Positions 43,845 to 53,039 are shown, counted from the first letter of the stretch. The stretch is DNA of 64,000 nucleotides from Ulvibacter sp. MAR_2010_11 (GCF_002813135.1 NZ_PHTY01000001.1:1979501-2043500), one strand, 5' to 3'. Made by a program: numbers and translations. The notes: generated by a model not told the origin, from the sequence alone.

Positions 43845-45077
43845 TTGAATAGCGTACTCATTATTGGCCATACTTTTCCCGAACCTGCAACGACAGCCGC
43901 GGGTAGCCGTATGCTGCAGTTGATTCAGCTTTTTATTGAAAACAACTTTACAATCACTTTCGCGACTACTGCAAATGCTTCCGATAAAGCAGTAAATCTA
44001 AAAGAATTAGGTGTTGATACTCTTGCTATTCAATTAAATGATGCTTCTTTCGATGATTGTATTTCAGAATTAAACCCCTCCCTTGTACTTTTTGATCGAT
44101 TTATAACGGAAGAACAGTTTGGTTGGCGTGTGGCCGAAATCTGTCCAAATGCCTTACGGATACTCGATACTGAAGATTTGCATTTTCTTCGAAAGGCAAG
44201 AGAACAGGCAGTAAAAAAAGGTTTGTCTGTAGCCGATGCCAGCTTATTTACTGAAACAGCCAAGCGGGAATTGGCCAGTATTTTACGATGTGATCTGTCG
44301 ATACTTATTTCGGAAGCTGAAGTGAAACTACTAGAAACTACCTTTTCAATCCCTTCGGAACTATTGTATTATTTACCTTTTTTAGTGGAACACTCGTCTG
44401 AAGCTGCGGCAAAATTACCTGCGTTCGAAGCACGAAGTGGTTTTGTTACCGTGGGGAATATGTTGCATGCGCCCAATGTAGATTCTATAAAATATTTAAA
44501 AACAGAAATCTGGCCCCTGATTCGGGAAAAACTCCCTGAAGCCCAATTGCATATTTATGGAAGTTACGCAACGCAGCAGATACTGGATTTTCATAATCCA
44601 AAAGAAGGATTTTTATTTCAGGGTTGGGCTAAAGAGGTGTCAAAAGTAATGGTTGCATCGAAGGTGTGTCTTGCGCCGCTGCGATTCGGAGCTGGTTTAA
44701 AAGGGAAATTATTGGATGCCATGCGTTATGGAACACCCTCAGTTACTACTACTATTGGCGCGGAAGGAATGTATGGAAACCTACCTATTCCGGGCAGAAT
44801 TACAGATGATCCTCTAGAATTTGCAAAGGCTTCGGTCGCACTATTTACACAGAAAGAAATCTGGCTGGAAGCGCAGCAAAATGGTTTCAGTTGTATCGAA
44901 AAGCGTTTCCAAAAAAGCCTTTTTTCCGAAGCCTTTATTGCAACAATAAACAAGCTTCAACAAAATGTGAGGACACACAGAGAAAAGCACTTTATAGGGC
45001 AAATACTTCAGCATCACACATTGCAGAGTAGTAAGTATTTAAGTAAGTGGATTGAAGCTAAAAATTCGACCTCTTAA
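43845..45077 (+). CDS. Glycosyltransferase (GT-B fold, family 4-like)
   Basis: 410 aa from TTG at 43845; the N-terminus 'MNSVLIIGHTFPEPATTAAG' is natural there and no closer ATG exists before residue 24. The C-terminal donor domain is supported by 'FVTVGNMLHAPNVDSIKYL', 'AQLHIYGSYATQQ', 'FQGWAKEVSKVMVASKVCLAPLRFG' and 'GLKGKLLDAMRYGTPSVTTTIGAEG', the usual GT4 nucleotide-sugar region. It is likely to act in cell-surface glycan synthesis. It overlaps the convergent TPR lipoprotein gene by 4 nt. Confidence 0.87.
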   Translation: MNSVLIIGHTFPEPATTAAGSRMLQLIQLFIENNFTITFATTANASDKAVNLKELGVDTLAIQLNDASFDDCISELNPSLVLFDRFITEEQFGWRVAEICPNALRILDTEDLHFLRKAREQAVKKGLSVADASLFTETAKRELASILRCDLSILISEAEVKLLETTFSIPSELLYYLPFLVEHSSEAAAKLPAFEARSGFVTVGNMLHAPNVDSIKYLKTEIWPLIREKLPEAQLHIYGSYATQQILDFHNPKEGFLFQGWAKEVSKVMVASKVCLAPLRFGAGLKGKLLDAMRYGTPSVTTTIGAEGMYGNLPIPGRITDDPLEFAKASVALFTQKEIWLEAQQNGFSCIEKRFQKSLFSEAFIATINKLQQNVRTHREKHFIGQILQHHTLQSSKYLSKWIEAKNSTS

Positions 45078-46021
45078 TACAGTTTCGCCAAATCGTTTTC
45101 GGCCGCAATATAGCCGAACGATGCCCAGTCGTCCTGTGAAACAATCTCGTTATACACCACCCTTGCCCGTTCGGCATAGCCGGTATAATACAACCAGTTA
45201 GCAATGGCGTATCGGAGGGCTGTGTCCGATGCAGTAGAAGCTTCATTTTCTGAATTAATATCCTTTAATTCTAGATCCCCTTTATAGAACAAACATGCGC
45301 GATGGTAAGCCGTATTTTCAATAACTTCCATGCTAGAGGTAATATTTTTTACATAGTTTTTTGCGGCATCATCTCGTCCCAGCCTTCTATTAATCATATA
45401 GATCCAATGTGTTGCCGAAACGACATTGTCCGGTTTGTTGGACGTCTCCAAACATTTCTTAAACGCATCCAGTGCAGGCCCCATACTACGGTTAAGGTAA
45501 TGTGCAAGTCCTAAGTGATAATAGATATTTCCATGTAGGGTACTCACCGGAATGTTTTGCGCATTAGGCATTCCGTCCGGCTCAACTTCGTCCTTTGTGC
45601 CTTCTATTAGTTGAGCTGCTTTTGTAAGATCTTCAATTGCTCTGTTGAATTTACGTAGTGTAATATATCTGTGTCCCCGATGACGGTACAATCTGGGATC
45701 GTTGGGAAATTGTTCAATTCCTTTGGTGTAAATTGCAATAGCCTCGTTGTATTTCCCTAGATAAGCCGTAAACCGTCCGTGCCAGATAATAGTTTCAATT
45801 TTGTTGGGATTGGCATCGTAGGCTACTTTTTTCTCATTGTAACGCATTACCAAGCTGTCTGAAGGTGTAGCCGAATACAAGGTATCTCCTAGAAGTGAGA
45901 TTGCTTCATAAGCCGGTGCCGAGAGCATGTCTGGTTGCCCGCTTAGTGGTAGTTGCTCCTCTTTTTTATCTTTACAAGAAATCAAGGTGATAAAAATTAA
46001 CAAGGTGTAGAATGTTTTCAT
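45074..46021 (-). CDS. TPR-repeat lipoprotein
   Basis: 315 aa. The lipobox is 'TLISC' (C16) after a short hydrophobic stretch. From about residue 60 helical pairs typical of tetratricopeptide repeats follow ('AIAIYTKGIEQFPNDPRLYRH', 'RKFNRAIEDLTKAAQL', 'YYHLGLAHYLNRSMGPALDAF', 'YYTGYAERARVVYN'). Such lipoproteins scaffold envelope complexes; the partner is unknown. The upstream 46022-46140 has only a near-match to the -7 element. Confidence 0.85.
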   Translation of the reverse strand: MKTFYTLLIFITLISCKDKKEEQLPLSGQPDMLSAPAYEAISLLGDTLYSATPSDSLVMRYNEKKVAYDANPNKIETIIWHGRFTAYLGKYNEAIAIYTKGIEQFPNDPRLYRHRGHRYITLRKFNRAIEDLTKAAQLIEGTKDEVEPDGMPNAQNIPVSTLHGNIYYHLGLAHYLNRSMGPALDAFKKCLETSNKPDNVVSATHWIYMINRRLGRDDAAKNYVKNITSSMEVIENTAYHRACLFYKGDLELKDINSENEASTASDTALRYAIANWLYYTGYAERARVVYNEIVSQDDWASFGYIAAENDLAKLY

Positions 46022-46144
46022 GGAGACTCTTTTAATGACTTAAAGATAGACAATTTTTAAGTGCGCCTTGAAGAGGATTAGCAGGGCAGATTTACTAATA
46101 GCAGAATGTTGCAAAGTGACGCTATAAATGGTAAGAATATATGA

Positions 46145-46152
46145 TAACTTTG
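46145..46152 (+). promoter_or_regulatory. -7 promoter element for trmL
   Basis: TAACTTTG (TAnnTTTG) ending 15 nt before the GTG start at 46168. Confidence 0.6.
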
Positions 46153-46167
46153 TAGCAAAGCATAACA

Positions 46168-46629
46168 GTGTCCTACAACATAGTTTTAATAGAACCCGAA
46201 ATCCCAAATAACACCGGTAATATTGGCCGACTCAGTCTTGCAACCGGGAGTACGCTGCATTTGGTAAAGCCCTTCGGATTTGAACTCAATGATACAAGGG
46301 TAAAACGGGCGGGGTTGGATTATTGGCAACATGTTGAACTTAAGATTTATGAAAGTACTGAAGCTTTTTTTTCGGTCCATAAAAATAAATCCATGGCTTT
46401 CTTTTCAAGCCACGGAACGCGCGATTATTGGGACATCCCTTTTAAAGATGAAATGTTCTTGATTTTTGGAAAGGAATCTGTGGGCTTGCCGAAGGATTTA
46501 ATTAGCAAGCATGAGACCGATTTGTATAAAATTCCGATTCACTCACCTCACATTCGTTCTATCAATTTGGCAAATGCAGTTGGAGTTGTAGTTTATGAGG
46601 GATTGCGTCAGGCAGCCATGAAGTGTTAA
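46168..46629 (+). CDS. trmL: tRNA (cytidine(34)-2'-O)-methyltransferase TrmL
   Basis: 153 aa SPOUT (trefoil-knot) methyltransferase that 2'-O-methylates the wobble base of tRNA-Leu. The start is GTG at 46168, matching the family N-terminus 'NIVLIEPEIPNNTGNIGRL'. Other signatures are 'RAGLDYWQHV', 'LIFGKESVGLPKDLI' and 'IRSINLANAVGVVVYEGLRQ', the S-adenosylmethionine-binding knot. The length equals the E. coli enzyme (157 aa) within a few residues. Confidence 0.95.
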   Translation: MSYNIVLIEPEIPNNTGNIGRLSLATGSTLHLVKPFGFELNDTRVKRAGLDYWQHVELKIYESTEAFFSVHKNKSMAFFSSHGTRDYWDIPFKDEMFLIFGKESVGLPKDLISKHETDLYKIPIHSPHIRSINLANAVGVVVYEGLRQAAMKC

Positions 46630-46733
46630 AAGAAAAAACGCATCAACGACGCAACGAACATGCAATTCAACGCATCAAAAACTCAACAAACAAACAACTC
46701 CACAAACCCTCTTCCTTCCAATTCCAATTACTG

Positions 46734-46741
46734 TATCTTTG
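46734..46741 (+). promoter_or_regulatory. -7 promoter element for the DEAD-box helicase
   Basis: TATCTTTG (TAnnTTTG) ending 21 nt before the ATG at 46763. Confidence 0.6.
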
Positions 46742-46762
46742 CAACATTATTAAAACCACTCT

Positions 46763-47998
46763 ATGCACTTCAGTGAATTAGCCTTAAACAAACCTATTCT
46801 AAAAGCCGTTTTTGAAAAGAATTATGAGTCTCCTACGCAGATTCAGGAGGAAACGATTCCGTTAGTACTTGCCGGAAAAGATGTAATTGCTTCGGCCCAA
46901 ACAGGAACCGGAAAAACAGCAGCTTTTGCATTGCCCATCTTACAGCGATTGTTTCATCAACAGGATGTCAATAAAAATGCTAAAAAGATTCGCGCCCTGG
47001 TTGTGAGTCCTACACGGGAATTGGCCGTACAGATTGAAGAAGAGTTTCAGGTCTATAGTAAATATACCAACTTGCGAACCACTGTTGTTTTTGGAGGAAC
47101 CTCCATAGCACCTCAAAAAGATATTTTAAAAAAAGGGGTAGATATATTAATTGCTACTCCCGGGCGCTTACTGGATCTTCGGAAGCAGGAAATTGTAGAT
47201 TTAGGACATGTTGAAATTTTAGTTTTAGATGAAGCAGATCTTATGCTGGATATGGGTTTTATAGACGATGTACTTAAGATTGAGCGATTGTGTCCGGAAG
47301 AAAAACAGAGCCTGCTCTTTTCGGCTACCATGCCTGCTAAAGTAGTACAATTAGCGAGGACCATTTTAAAAGACCCTGAAAGGGTGGAGGTAACTCCGTC
47401 GGTTTCAGCAGCGGCATCGGTAAGACAGATTCTATATTATGTTCCCAAACCTAAAAAAATTGAATTGTGTTTACACCTGCTACGCAATACTATCAAAGGA
47501 AATATCCTCATCTTTCGTCGCACTAAGAACGGAGTTGACAAACTGGAACAAACACTCATAAAGAATAATTATAAGGTTGCCAGCTTACATGGTGATAAGG
47601 CACAAAGTACGCGACAAGTTGCATTGAACAGTTTCAAAAATGGCGATGTTAATATTCTCATAGCTACCGATGTTGCCTCACGCGGAATCGATATCGACGG
47701 TCTCGACGCTGTTATAAATTTTGATCTTCCCAATATTCCCGAAACCTTTGTGCATCGTATTGGGCGCACAGGACGAGCGGGACTGGAAGGTATAGCCTAT
47801 TCATTTTGTTCGGCAGATGAAAAGGAATACGTTACCAGTATTCAGAAATTAATAAAAGGAGCCTTGCCGGTAGACGATGAGCATCCTTACCTCTTATCTC
47901 CCAAAGCCAAACCACAGGTGCATAAAAAGAAGGGGAGCAAACACAAAAAAGGACGAAAATCTGAAGCCTCGAAGAAAAATAAGAAACGTTGGTATTAG
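46763..47998 (+). CDS. DEAD-box ATP-dependent RNA helicase (RhlE-like)
   Basis: 411 aa. Motifs are in order: Q motif 'YESPTQIQEETIP', Walker A 'SAQTGTGKTAAF', 'SPTRELAVQ', 'TPGRLLDL', DEAD in 'VLDEADLMLDMGF', 'SAT', 'IFRRTKNGVDKLE', 'ATDVASRGIDI' and 'HRIGRTGRAG'. The C-terminal 40 residues are a lysine-rich tail (KKKGSKHKKGRK...), as in RhlE-type helicases that act in ribosome assembly or RNA decay. The helicase stop is followed at once by heptad array B. Confidence 0.94.
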   Translation: MHFSELALNKPILKAVFEKNYESPTQIQEETIPLVLAGKDVIASAQTGTGKTAAFALPILQRLFHQQDVNKNAKKIRALVVSPTRELAVQIEEEFQVYSKYTNLRTTVVFGGTSIAPQKDILKKGVDILIATPGRLLDLRKQEIVDLGHVEILVLDEADLMLDMGFIDDVLKIERLCPEEKQSLLFSATMPAKVVQLARTILKDPERVEVTPSVSAAASVRQILYYVPKPKKIELCLHLLRNTIKGNILIFRRTKNGVDKLEQTLIKNNYKVASLHGDKAQSTRQVALNSFKNGDVNILIATDVASRGIDIDGLDAVINFDLPNIPETFVHRIGRTGRAGLEGIAYSFCSADEKEYVTSIQKLIKGALPVDDEHPYLLSPKAKPQVHKKKGSKHKKGRKSEASKKNKKRWY

Positions 47999-48011
47999 TT
48001 TGAGGGTGCAT

Positions 48012-48365
48012 GGTGAAGGGTGAAGGGTGAAGAGGGAGTTGTACGAAATTTTAATTTTGCTTAATCCCAAATCCCAAATCCCTAAACGTGAGCAGTGAGG
48101 AGTGAGCAGTGAGTCGTGAGAAGTATAAAGAAATTACGCACTAGCCAATAGGGCATAGTTTAGTCTGATTCATAACTCATCACTCGTAAATCGTGAATCG
48201 TAAATCGTAAATCGTAAATCGTAAATCGTAAATCCCAAGTCCCAAATTCCTAATCGTGAGCAGTGAGTTTACCTACCGTAGGTAGATGGTGATTAGTGAG
48301 CCGTGAAGAGTGAACCGTGATTAGTGAATCGTTTAATTTAACTTTTATTTCTAAAATCTAAAATC
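48012..48365. repeat. Heptanucleotide array locus B (composite)
   Basis: It begins with GGTGAAG x3 (48012-48032). From 48060 to 48269 thirty words run in one 7-bp register: AATCCC-type words, five GTGAGNN words, an eight-word spacer-like stretch resembling the locus A spacer ('GCACTAGCCAATAGGGCATA'), then GTAAATC-type words (six copies from 48186, one as GTGAATC), and a return to GTGAGCA. A 19-nt palindrome-bearing segment (48270-48288) breaks the register. The last eleven words, 48289-48365, include a 70-bp block identical to locus A. From 48366 to 48439 nothing further is seen. Confidence 0.93.
48270..48284. repeat. Palindrome TACCTAC-C-GTAGGTA inside heptad array B
   Basis: Perfect 7-bp arms around one base. 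It interrupts the 7-bp register and shares the CTACCG core with the small hairpin at 38759-38774. Confidence 0.8.
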
Positions 48366-48439
48366 CCTGAACTAAGTTCTACATCTATTTTTAAAACATT
48401 TCATCGAATAGTAAGAAAAAGATTACAAAAAATTAGTTT

Positions 48440-48514
48440 TTGAACAAAGCTTATCCTACATTTATTCTTGCCTCAGTTGCTATTCTCTTAGTCCTTCTTC
48501 TGCTTTTAAAATGA
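48440..48514 (+). CDS. Possible 24-aa transmembrane microprotein
   Basis: A TTG-initiated frame encoding MNKAYPTFILASVAILLVLL plus four residues. One hydrophobic helix (about 8-23) is flanked by lysines, the shape of a single-pass membrane peptide. Its TGA stop overlaps the ATG of the next small frame (AATGA), suggesting coupling. No -7 element fits exactly (TAGTTTTTG at 48434-48442 has one base too many), and the TTG start is weak, so this is a tentative gene. Confidence 0.3.
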   Translation: MNKAYPTFILASVAILLVLLLLLK

Positions 48515-48660
48515 ATATCATGGAAAAAGCATTAAACTATCCGTTTCAAAGGCGATCTGCCAATTATTTTGAATGGCTGTACGAAGTTATCAAGTCGGAA
48601 AAGTATTTCCAGGCAGATTCGGTTATTGTTTCAAAAGAAATAAAAAGGCGGCATACATAA
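48511..48660 (+). CDS. Possible 49-aa small protein
   Basis: An ATG-initiated frame encoding MNIMEKALNYPFQRRSANYF..., ending IKRRHT. It is basic and amphipathic, with aromatic residues in the middle and no cysteine. It starts within the stop of the 24-aa frame. Its 3' end is part of the hairpin at 48646-48673. I do not recognise the family. It is the only candidate gene in the 704-bp gap between the helicase and the carboxypeptidase. Confidence 0.45.
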   Translation: MNIMEKALNYPFQRRSANYFEWLYEVIKSEKYFQADSVIVSKEIKRRHT

Positions 48661-48673
48661 ATTGATGCCGCCT
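48646..48673 (-). terminator. Terminator of the M14 carboxypeptidase gene
   Basis: 9-bp perfect stem (AGGCGGCAT / ATGCCGCCT) with a 10-nt loop; on the minus strand it runs into TTTTATTTC. It overlaps the end of the 49-aa frame on the other strand. Confidence 0.78.
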
Positions 48674-48702
48674 GTTAATTGTATTGCTGGATTGAAATAT
48701 TC

Positions 48703-51192
48703 TTAGTCAAGAATGTATTTGTTGTTATTCACAAAGAAGACGCTATTGACTAGGAATAATTTTCCGTTTTCCCAAAAGGAACGGAACAATACGTCGTCTA
48801 CCAAATAGATAAAACTACCTCTACCTATGCGCGCTTCCCCAAAAACAACCGAGTTTTTCAAACCTGCTTTGGCATCGGATCCCGAGAAACCGGAAACACT
48901 TATAGGCTCATCTTTTATATAACCCACATTGTATCCATTTTCTAAAAATGCAAACGAATTGTTGCCCTGTTTTAAACTGAAATACGTGTCACCATACCCA
49001 AATGCCATTGGATGTGATGGATCTAAGGTTACTTTATAGATACTTCCCGTAATAAAATCCTTGACACTTTCACGTTCCCGCTGATCGTAGGGAATTAAAT
49101 TACCTTTTACCGTGTCTTTATCTTCTTCTTTCTTATCACCTTCATTTTTCTTTAGATCGAAGCCTTCTTTGCCTTCGAAGGAATTCACGGCACGACCCAT
49201 TGCAATCACTTTTCCGCCATCGCGTACCCAATCCTTGATTTTGTTCAAATTAGTTTCATTTAAAAGTGACTGATACCAACCTTCCGGAAGTATCAACACA
49301 TCAAAATTTCGAATATTTATATACCCAAAATCATCGGTGTCAATTGAAGTTAGAGGATATTTCAGTTGTTGTTCAAAAAAGTGCCAAATGGCTCCGTAAC
49401 TCAATGATGAAACTCCGTCGCCCTTTAAGATAGCCACACGCTGTTTGTTTACAAGCTTGATATTCCCCGAACCGAAATCGGTCCCATTGTCACTAAAACT
49501 GGTTGGAGAGGCAAACAACTTTCGTTGATGCGCATTGGCAATTTTAATGACGGTTTCGTCAAACGATGCATTATTTTTATTGTCGCTTCGGGTAATTACG
49601 AGACTTCCTTTAGGATAAGCAGTTCCCGAAAAACTTAAATCTTTTTCAGAAAAACGTACCTTAATATTGTTTTGAAGTAATTCAGCAAGGAATCCGGCAT
49701 CGTTTAAACTATTCCACTTCGCAATATAACCGGGTGAATTTGCAACCATTATGTTTAATGCAAAAGCCTGAGGTTTCGACCCGCTGGCTGTTACCAATGT
49801 TGTGCTTGCCACAGTTTCTAATCCGTAGGCATGTGGCACGCTCCAAGCAGTAATATCGTAGGTAAGCGGATCGCTTAGTTTTGCGTCGGGTTCAAAAAGC
49901 ACTTTTACCATTTTTCCTTTCGGCTGATTGGTGCTTACTACCAATGCTCCGTTGCTGTCCATACTGCCGTCTTTATTGGCTCCAAAGTTAAAACCACTTA
50001 CTTTTCCGCCGGATGCATAACCGTACTTAATCTCGTGTTGATCTAATAATTTGGTAAGCGCATTTATTTTATCGGCATTGCCTTTTAACACATAGCTTTT
50101 GTATTTCAAACTACTGTTGTCGAAGAATTTTTTGAATTCGGTATTTAACTTCGCAGCATTCATAGAGGAAATCTCTATTGTTGAAAGTCCGGTAGTAGTA
50201 TGATGCGCCACACGATCCACCAACGTAAGCTCATAACCTTCGTCTGTATTTACACCCAATCCTGCTGCTCCATGACCCGCCTGTTCGTAGGTCATTCCAA
50301 TAGAGCCCATAAAAGTGGGGTAGGTGTCTCCGTAACTTGGATAGAGTAAATCGAAACTTTCCCGGGTAAAAAACAACCACCCTTCCTTGTCGAAATATTT
50401 GGCGTGATTCTTACCAATTTGCGTTTGAAAATCCCGCTGCCATGGAGAAATTATTTCGTGAAACGGCTCTGCTGCAGGTGCAAAATAATAGGGACTATTA
50501 ATACCCTGCTCGTGGAAATCGACATGCACATGAGGCATCCATTGATTGTACACTTTTAATCGCTGCTGACTCTCAATTTGTGTTAGCCATGCCCAATCGC
50601 GATTCAGGTCGAAAAGATAGTGATTTGCTCTTCCACCCGGCCAGGGTTCGTTGTGTTCGGTTGCTTCTTGTAATGCATTGTATGGAGTGGACTTCACCGA
50701 ATTATACCAATTGGCATAGCGGTCACGGCCATCGGGGTTGATACAGGGGTCGATAATCACCACTGTATTTTGCAACCAGGCCTTATTTTCGGTGATTAAT
50801 TTATATATGGTATTCATAGATGCTTCGGTACTTGAAGCTTCATTTCCATGAACATTGTAACTTAACCAAACAATGGCGATATTGGGAGAAGCGCTGCCGC
50901 TTTCCAGGCCGGCATTTTTAAGATTGTCTTTCCGAATGTTTTCAAGGTTCGCCATGTTTTGCGGACTTGAGACAATGGCATAGGTTAAAGGTCTGCGTTC
51001 GTATGTTTTTCCGTAGGAAGCGTAGGTAACCATGTCACTATTGGCAGCAACATGTTCAAAATAACGCACCACATCGGCATGGCGTGAAAATTGAGTGCCA
51101 ATTTCATACCCTAAAAACTCGGAAGGAGATTGTAATTGAGCAGTTAATGTAATAGTGAAAAGTAGAAATAGGAAAGAAATGTATCGTTTCAT
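48703..51192 (-). CDS. Exported M14-family zinc carboxypeptidase
   Basis: 829 aa. The signal peptide is about 1-19 (...ITLTAQ). The M14 domain spans about 35-370: zinc ligands H115 and E118 in 'NVHGNEASS', then 'DPCINPDGRDRYANW' and 'HVDFHEQGINSPYY', which supplies the third histidine. The C-terminal half (about 380-829) has a class I glutamine-amidotransferase-like or beta-rich region ('VLILPEGWYQSLL', 'GGKVIAMGRAVN') typical of the long Bacteroidota M14 proteins. No T9SS sorting domain is present, so it is probably periplasmic. It removes C-terminal residues from peptides or peptidoglycan stems; specificity unknown. Confidence 0.92.
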   Translation of the reverse strand: MKRYISFLFLLFTITLTAQLQSPSEFLGYEIGTQFSRHADVVRYFEHVAANSDMVTYASYGKTYERRPLTYAIVSSPQNMANLENIRKDNLKNAGLESGSASPNIAIVWLSYNVHGNEASSTEASMNTIYKLITENKAWLQNTVVIIDPCINPDGRDRYANWYNSVKSTPYNALQEATEHNEPWPGGRANHYLFDLNRDWAWLTQIESQQRLKVYNQWMPHVHVDFHEQGINSPYYFAPAAEPFHEIISPWQRDFQTQIGKNHAKYFDKEGWLFFTRESFDLLYPSYGDTYPTFMGSIGMTYEQAGHGAAGLGVNTDEGYELTLVDRVAHHTTTGLSTIEISSMNAAKLNTEFKKFFDNSSLKYKSYVLKGNADKINALTKLLDQHEIKYGYASGGKVSGFNFGANKDGSMDSNGALVVSTNQPKGKMVKVLFEPDAKLSDPLTYDITAWSVPHAYGLETVASTTLVTASGSKPQAFALNIMVANSPGYIAKWNSLNDAGFLAELLQNNIKVRFSEKDLSFSGTAYPKGSLVITRSDNKNNASFDETVIKIANAHQRKLFASPTSFSDNGTDFGSGNIKLVNKQRVAILKGDGVSSLSYGAIWHFFEQQLKYPLTSIDTDDFGYINIRNFDVLILPEGWYQSLLNETNLNKIKDWVRDGGKVIAMGRAVNSFEGKEGFDLKKNEGDKKEEDKDTVKGNLIPYDQRERESVKDFITGSIYKVTLDPSHPMAFGYGDTYFSLKQGNNSFAFLENGYNVGYIKDEPISVSGFSGSDAKAGLKNSVVFGEARIGRGSFIYLVDDVLFRSFWENGKLFLVNSVFFVNNNKYILD

Positions 51193-51345
51193 GCGGTGGT
51201 TGATTAATTTGAGGGTTAAATATACTAGAATTTCCAGAATGCAAATCTCAAATTCAAAAAATCATTTGAGGCATATAACAAGCTGAAAATTTGTAACGAA
51301 CTTTAACATTAACGTATCTTTAAAAAATTAAACGATGAAAGTCGT

Positions 51346-51353
51346 TATTTTTG
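51346..51353 (+). promoter_or_regulatory. -7 promoter element for bshC
   Basis: TATTTTTG (TAnnTTTG) ending 21 nt before the ATG at 51375. Confidence 0.6.
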
Positions 51354-51374
51354 TGTTCAGTTTTCCAAAAGTTT

Positions 51375-52970
51375 ATGTCTGTACAAACCATTCCGTATTC
51401 CGAAACCGGTTATTTTTCAAATTTGATTTGCGATTATCTTGCTGAAAAAAAAGAGTTACAACCATTTTATCACCGTTTTCCGAAGTTGGATAATTTTATG
51501 GAGCAGCTTCAGGAAAAACAAAAATCATTTCCACAGGAACAACGAAATGTGTTGGTGGAACGACTGAAATTTCAGAATAGAGAGATAGAAATTTCAGAAG
51601 CCACACAGAAAAATATCGCCGCCCTTTCTTCTTCTAATACCTTTACTATCACAACAGGGCATCAGCTTAATCTGTTTACCGGTCCGTTGTATTTTTTATA
51701 CAAAATCATTTCGGTGATAAACCTTTCCGAAACTTTAAACAAAAAGCATCCCAAGCAGCATTTTGTTCCCATTTATTGGATGGCTACTGAAGATCACGAC
51801 TTCGATGAAATTAATTATTTTAATCTCTTCGGAAAAAAAATTAAATGGAATAGAAAGAGTAGTGGCGCTGTAGGTGAGTTGTCTACTGAAGGTTTGGCTG
51901 AAGTTGCTGAAGTTTTTAAAAATACGTTGGGAAATAGTAGTAACGCCAAGAAATTAATTTCGTTATTTACCGAAGCCTACGTCAAACATCACAATTTGGC
52001 AGATGCGACGCGGTATTTGGCGAATGTGTTATTTTCAGAATTCGGACTTGTAATTATAGACGGAAATGATACAACACTTAAAAAAGTATTTATTCCTTTT
52101 GCTGAAAAGGAGTTAACTGAAAATTTATCCTTCAAGAACGTAACCCAAACCACAAAAGAACTTACACAGCTTGGATACAATGAACAGGTACATCCAAGAG
52201 AGATCAATCTGTTTTATTTAAAAGAAGGCCTTAGAGAGCGGATTATAGAACAAGGCGGTCGGTATTACGTAAATGAAACCGATAGCTCCTTTTCTAAGGA
52301 AGAAATTATAGCTGAACTCAATACACATCCCGAAAGATTCTCTCCCAACGCCTTGTTGCGACCCTTGTATCAGGAAGTAAATTTGCCCAATTTGTGTTAT
52401 GTAGGCGGAGGTGGTGAATTGGCCTACTGGTTTCAGTTGAAAGATTATTTTAAATCGGTTGCCATTCCTTTTCCGATATTATTACTTCGGAATTCGGTTT
52501 TATTACTTCCCGAAAACCTTTCAGAAAAACTCAAGAAACTGGATGTTAACATCGAAGCCTTGTTTTTAGAGCAGCATGAGTTAGAGTCTGCGCATACTAA
52601 GAAAATTTCGGAAATTAAGATTGATTTTAGTACCGAACTTGATTTTTTAGAAGCGCATTTCAGAAATTTAAAGCTGATTGCCTTACAGACCGACAAATCG
52701 TTTGAAGGCGCTGTGAATGCCCAGGAAAAGAAACAAATTAACGGGTTGAAAAATCTGGAAAAGCGATTGCTAAAAGCACAAAAGCGCAAGTTGTCTGACC
52801 AGCTAAACAGGTTAACTGCAATTCAGGATGAATTATTTCCCAAACAGAGTCTTCAAGAACGCAGTTTAAATTTTTCGGAATTCTACGAACCCTACGGCGA
52901 AAACTTGATTAAAACCTTAAAAGAGAACCTGAATCCCCTGTCCAATGGTTTTACAGTGGTGAGGATTTAA
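51375..52970 (+). CDS. bshC: Bacillithiol biosynthesis cysteine-adding enzyme BshC
   Basis: 531 aa from the ATG at 51375 (MSVQTIPYSETG...); the TTG at 51351 lies inside the promoter element. The Rossmann-like core 'TITTGHQLNLFTGPLYFLYK', 'FVPIYWMATEDHDFDEIN', 'LRPLYQEVNLPNLCYVGGGGELAYW' and 'PFPILLLRNS' are BshC hallmarks, followed by a coiled-coil region near 400-500. BshC adds cysteine to glucosaminyl-malate, the last step of bacillithiol synthesis. BshA and BshB would be elsewhere. It is convergent with the ATP-grasp gene, with heptad array C between them. Confidence 0.94.
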   Translation: MSVQTIPYSETGYFSNLICDYLAEKKELQPFYHRFPKLDNFMEQLQEKQKSFPQEQRNVLVERLKFQNREIEISEATQKNIAALSSSNTFTITTGHQLNLFTGPLYFLYKIISVINLSETLNKKHPKQHFVPIYWMATEDHDFDEINYFNLFGKKIKWNRKSSGAVGELSTEGLAEVAEVFKNTLGNSSNAKKLISLFTEAYVKHHNLADATRYLANVLFSEFGLVIIDGNDTTLKKVFIPFAEKELTENLSFKNVTQTTKELTQLGYNEQVHPREINLFYLKEGLRERIIEQGGRYYVNETDSSFSKEEIIAELNTHPERFSPNALLRPLYQEVNLPNLCYVGGGGELAYWFQLKDYFKSVAIPFPILLLRNSVLLLPENLSEKLKKLDVNIEALFLEQHELESAHTKKISEIKIDFSTELDFLEAHFRNLKLIALQTDKSFEGAVNAQEKKQINGLKNLEKRLLKAQKRKLSDQLNRLTAIQDELFPKQSLQERSLNFSEFYEPYGENLIKTLKENLNPLSNGFTVVRI

Positions 52971-53039
52971 TTTACAAAATACTAATTAAGAATTACGATT
53001 TGGGAATTGAGATTTGAGATTTATTTTTGAAGCAACACT

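Noticed and set aside
46630-46762. Repeat-like ACGCATCAA motifs between trmL and the helicase.
   Set aside because: Two imperfect copies only, with no 7-bp register; probably chance in an A-rich spacer.
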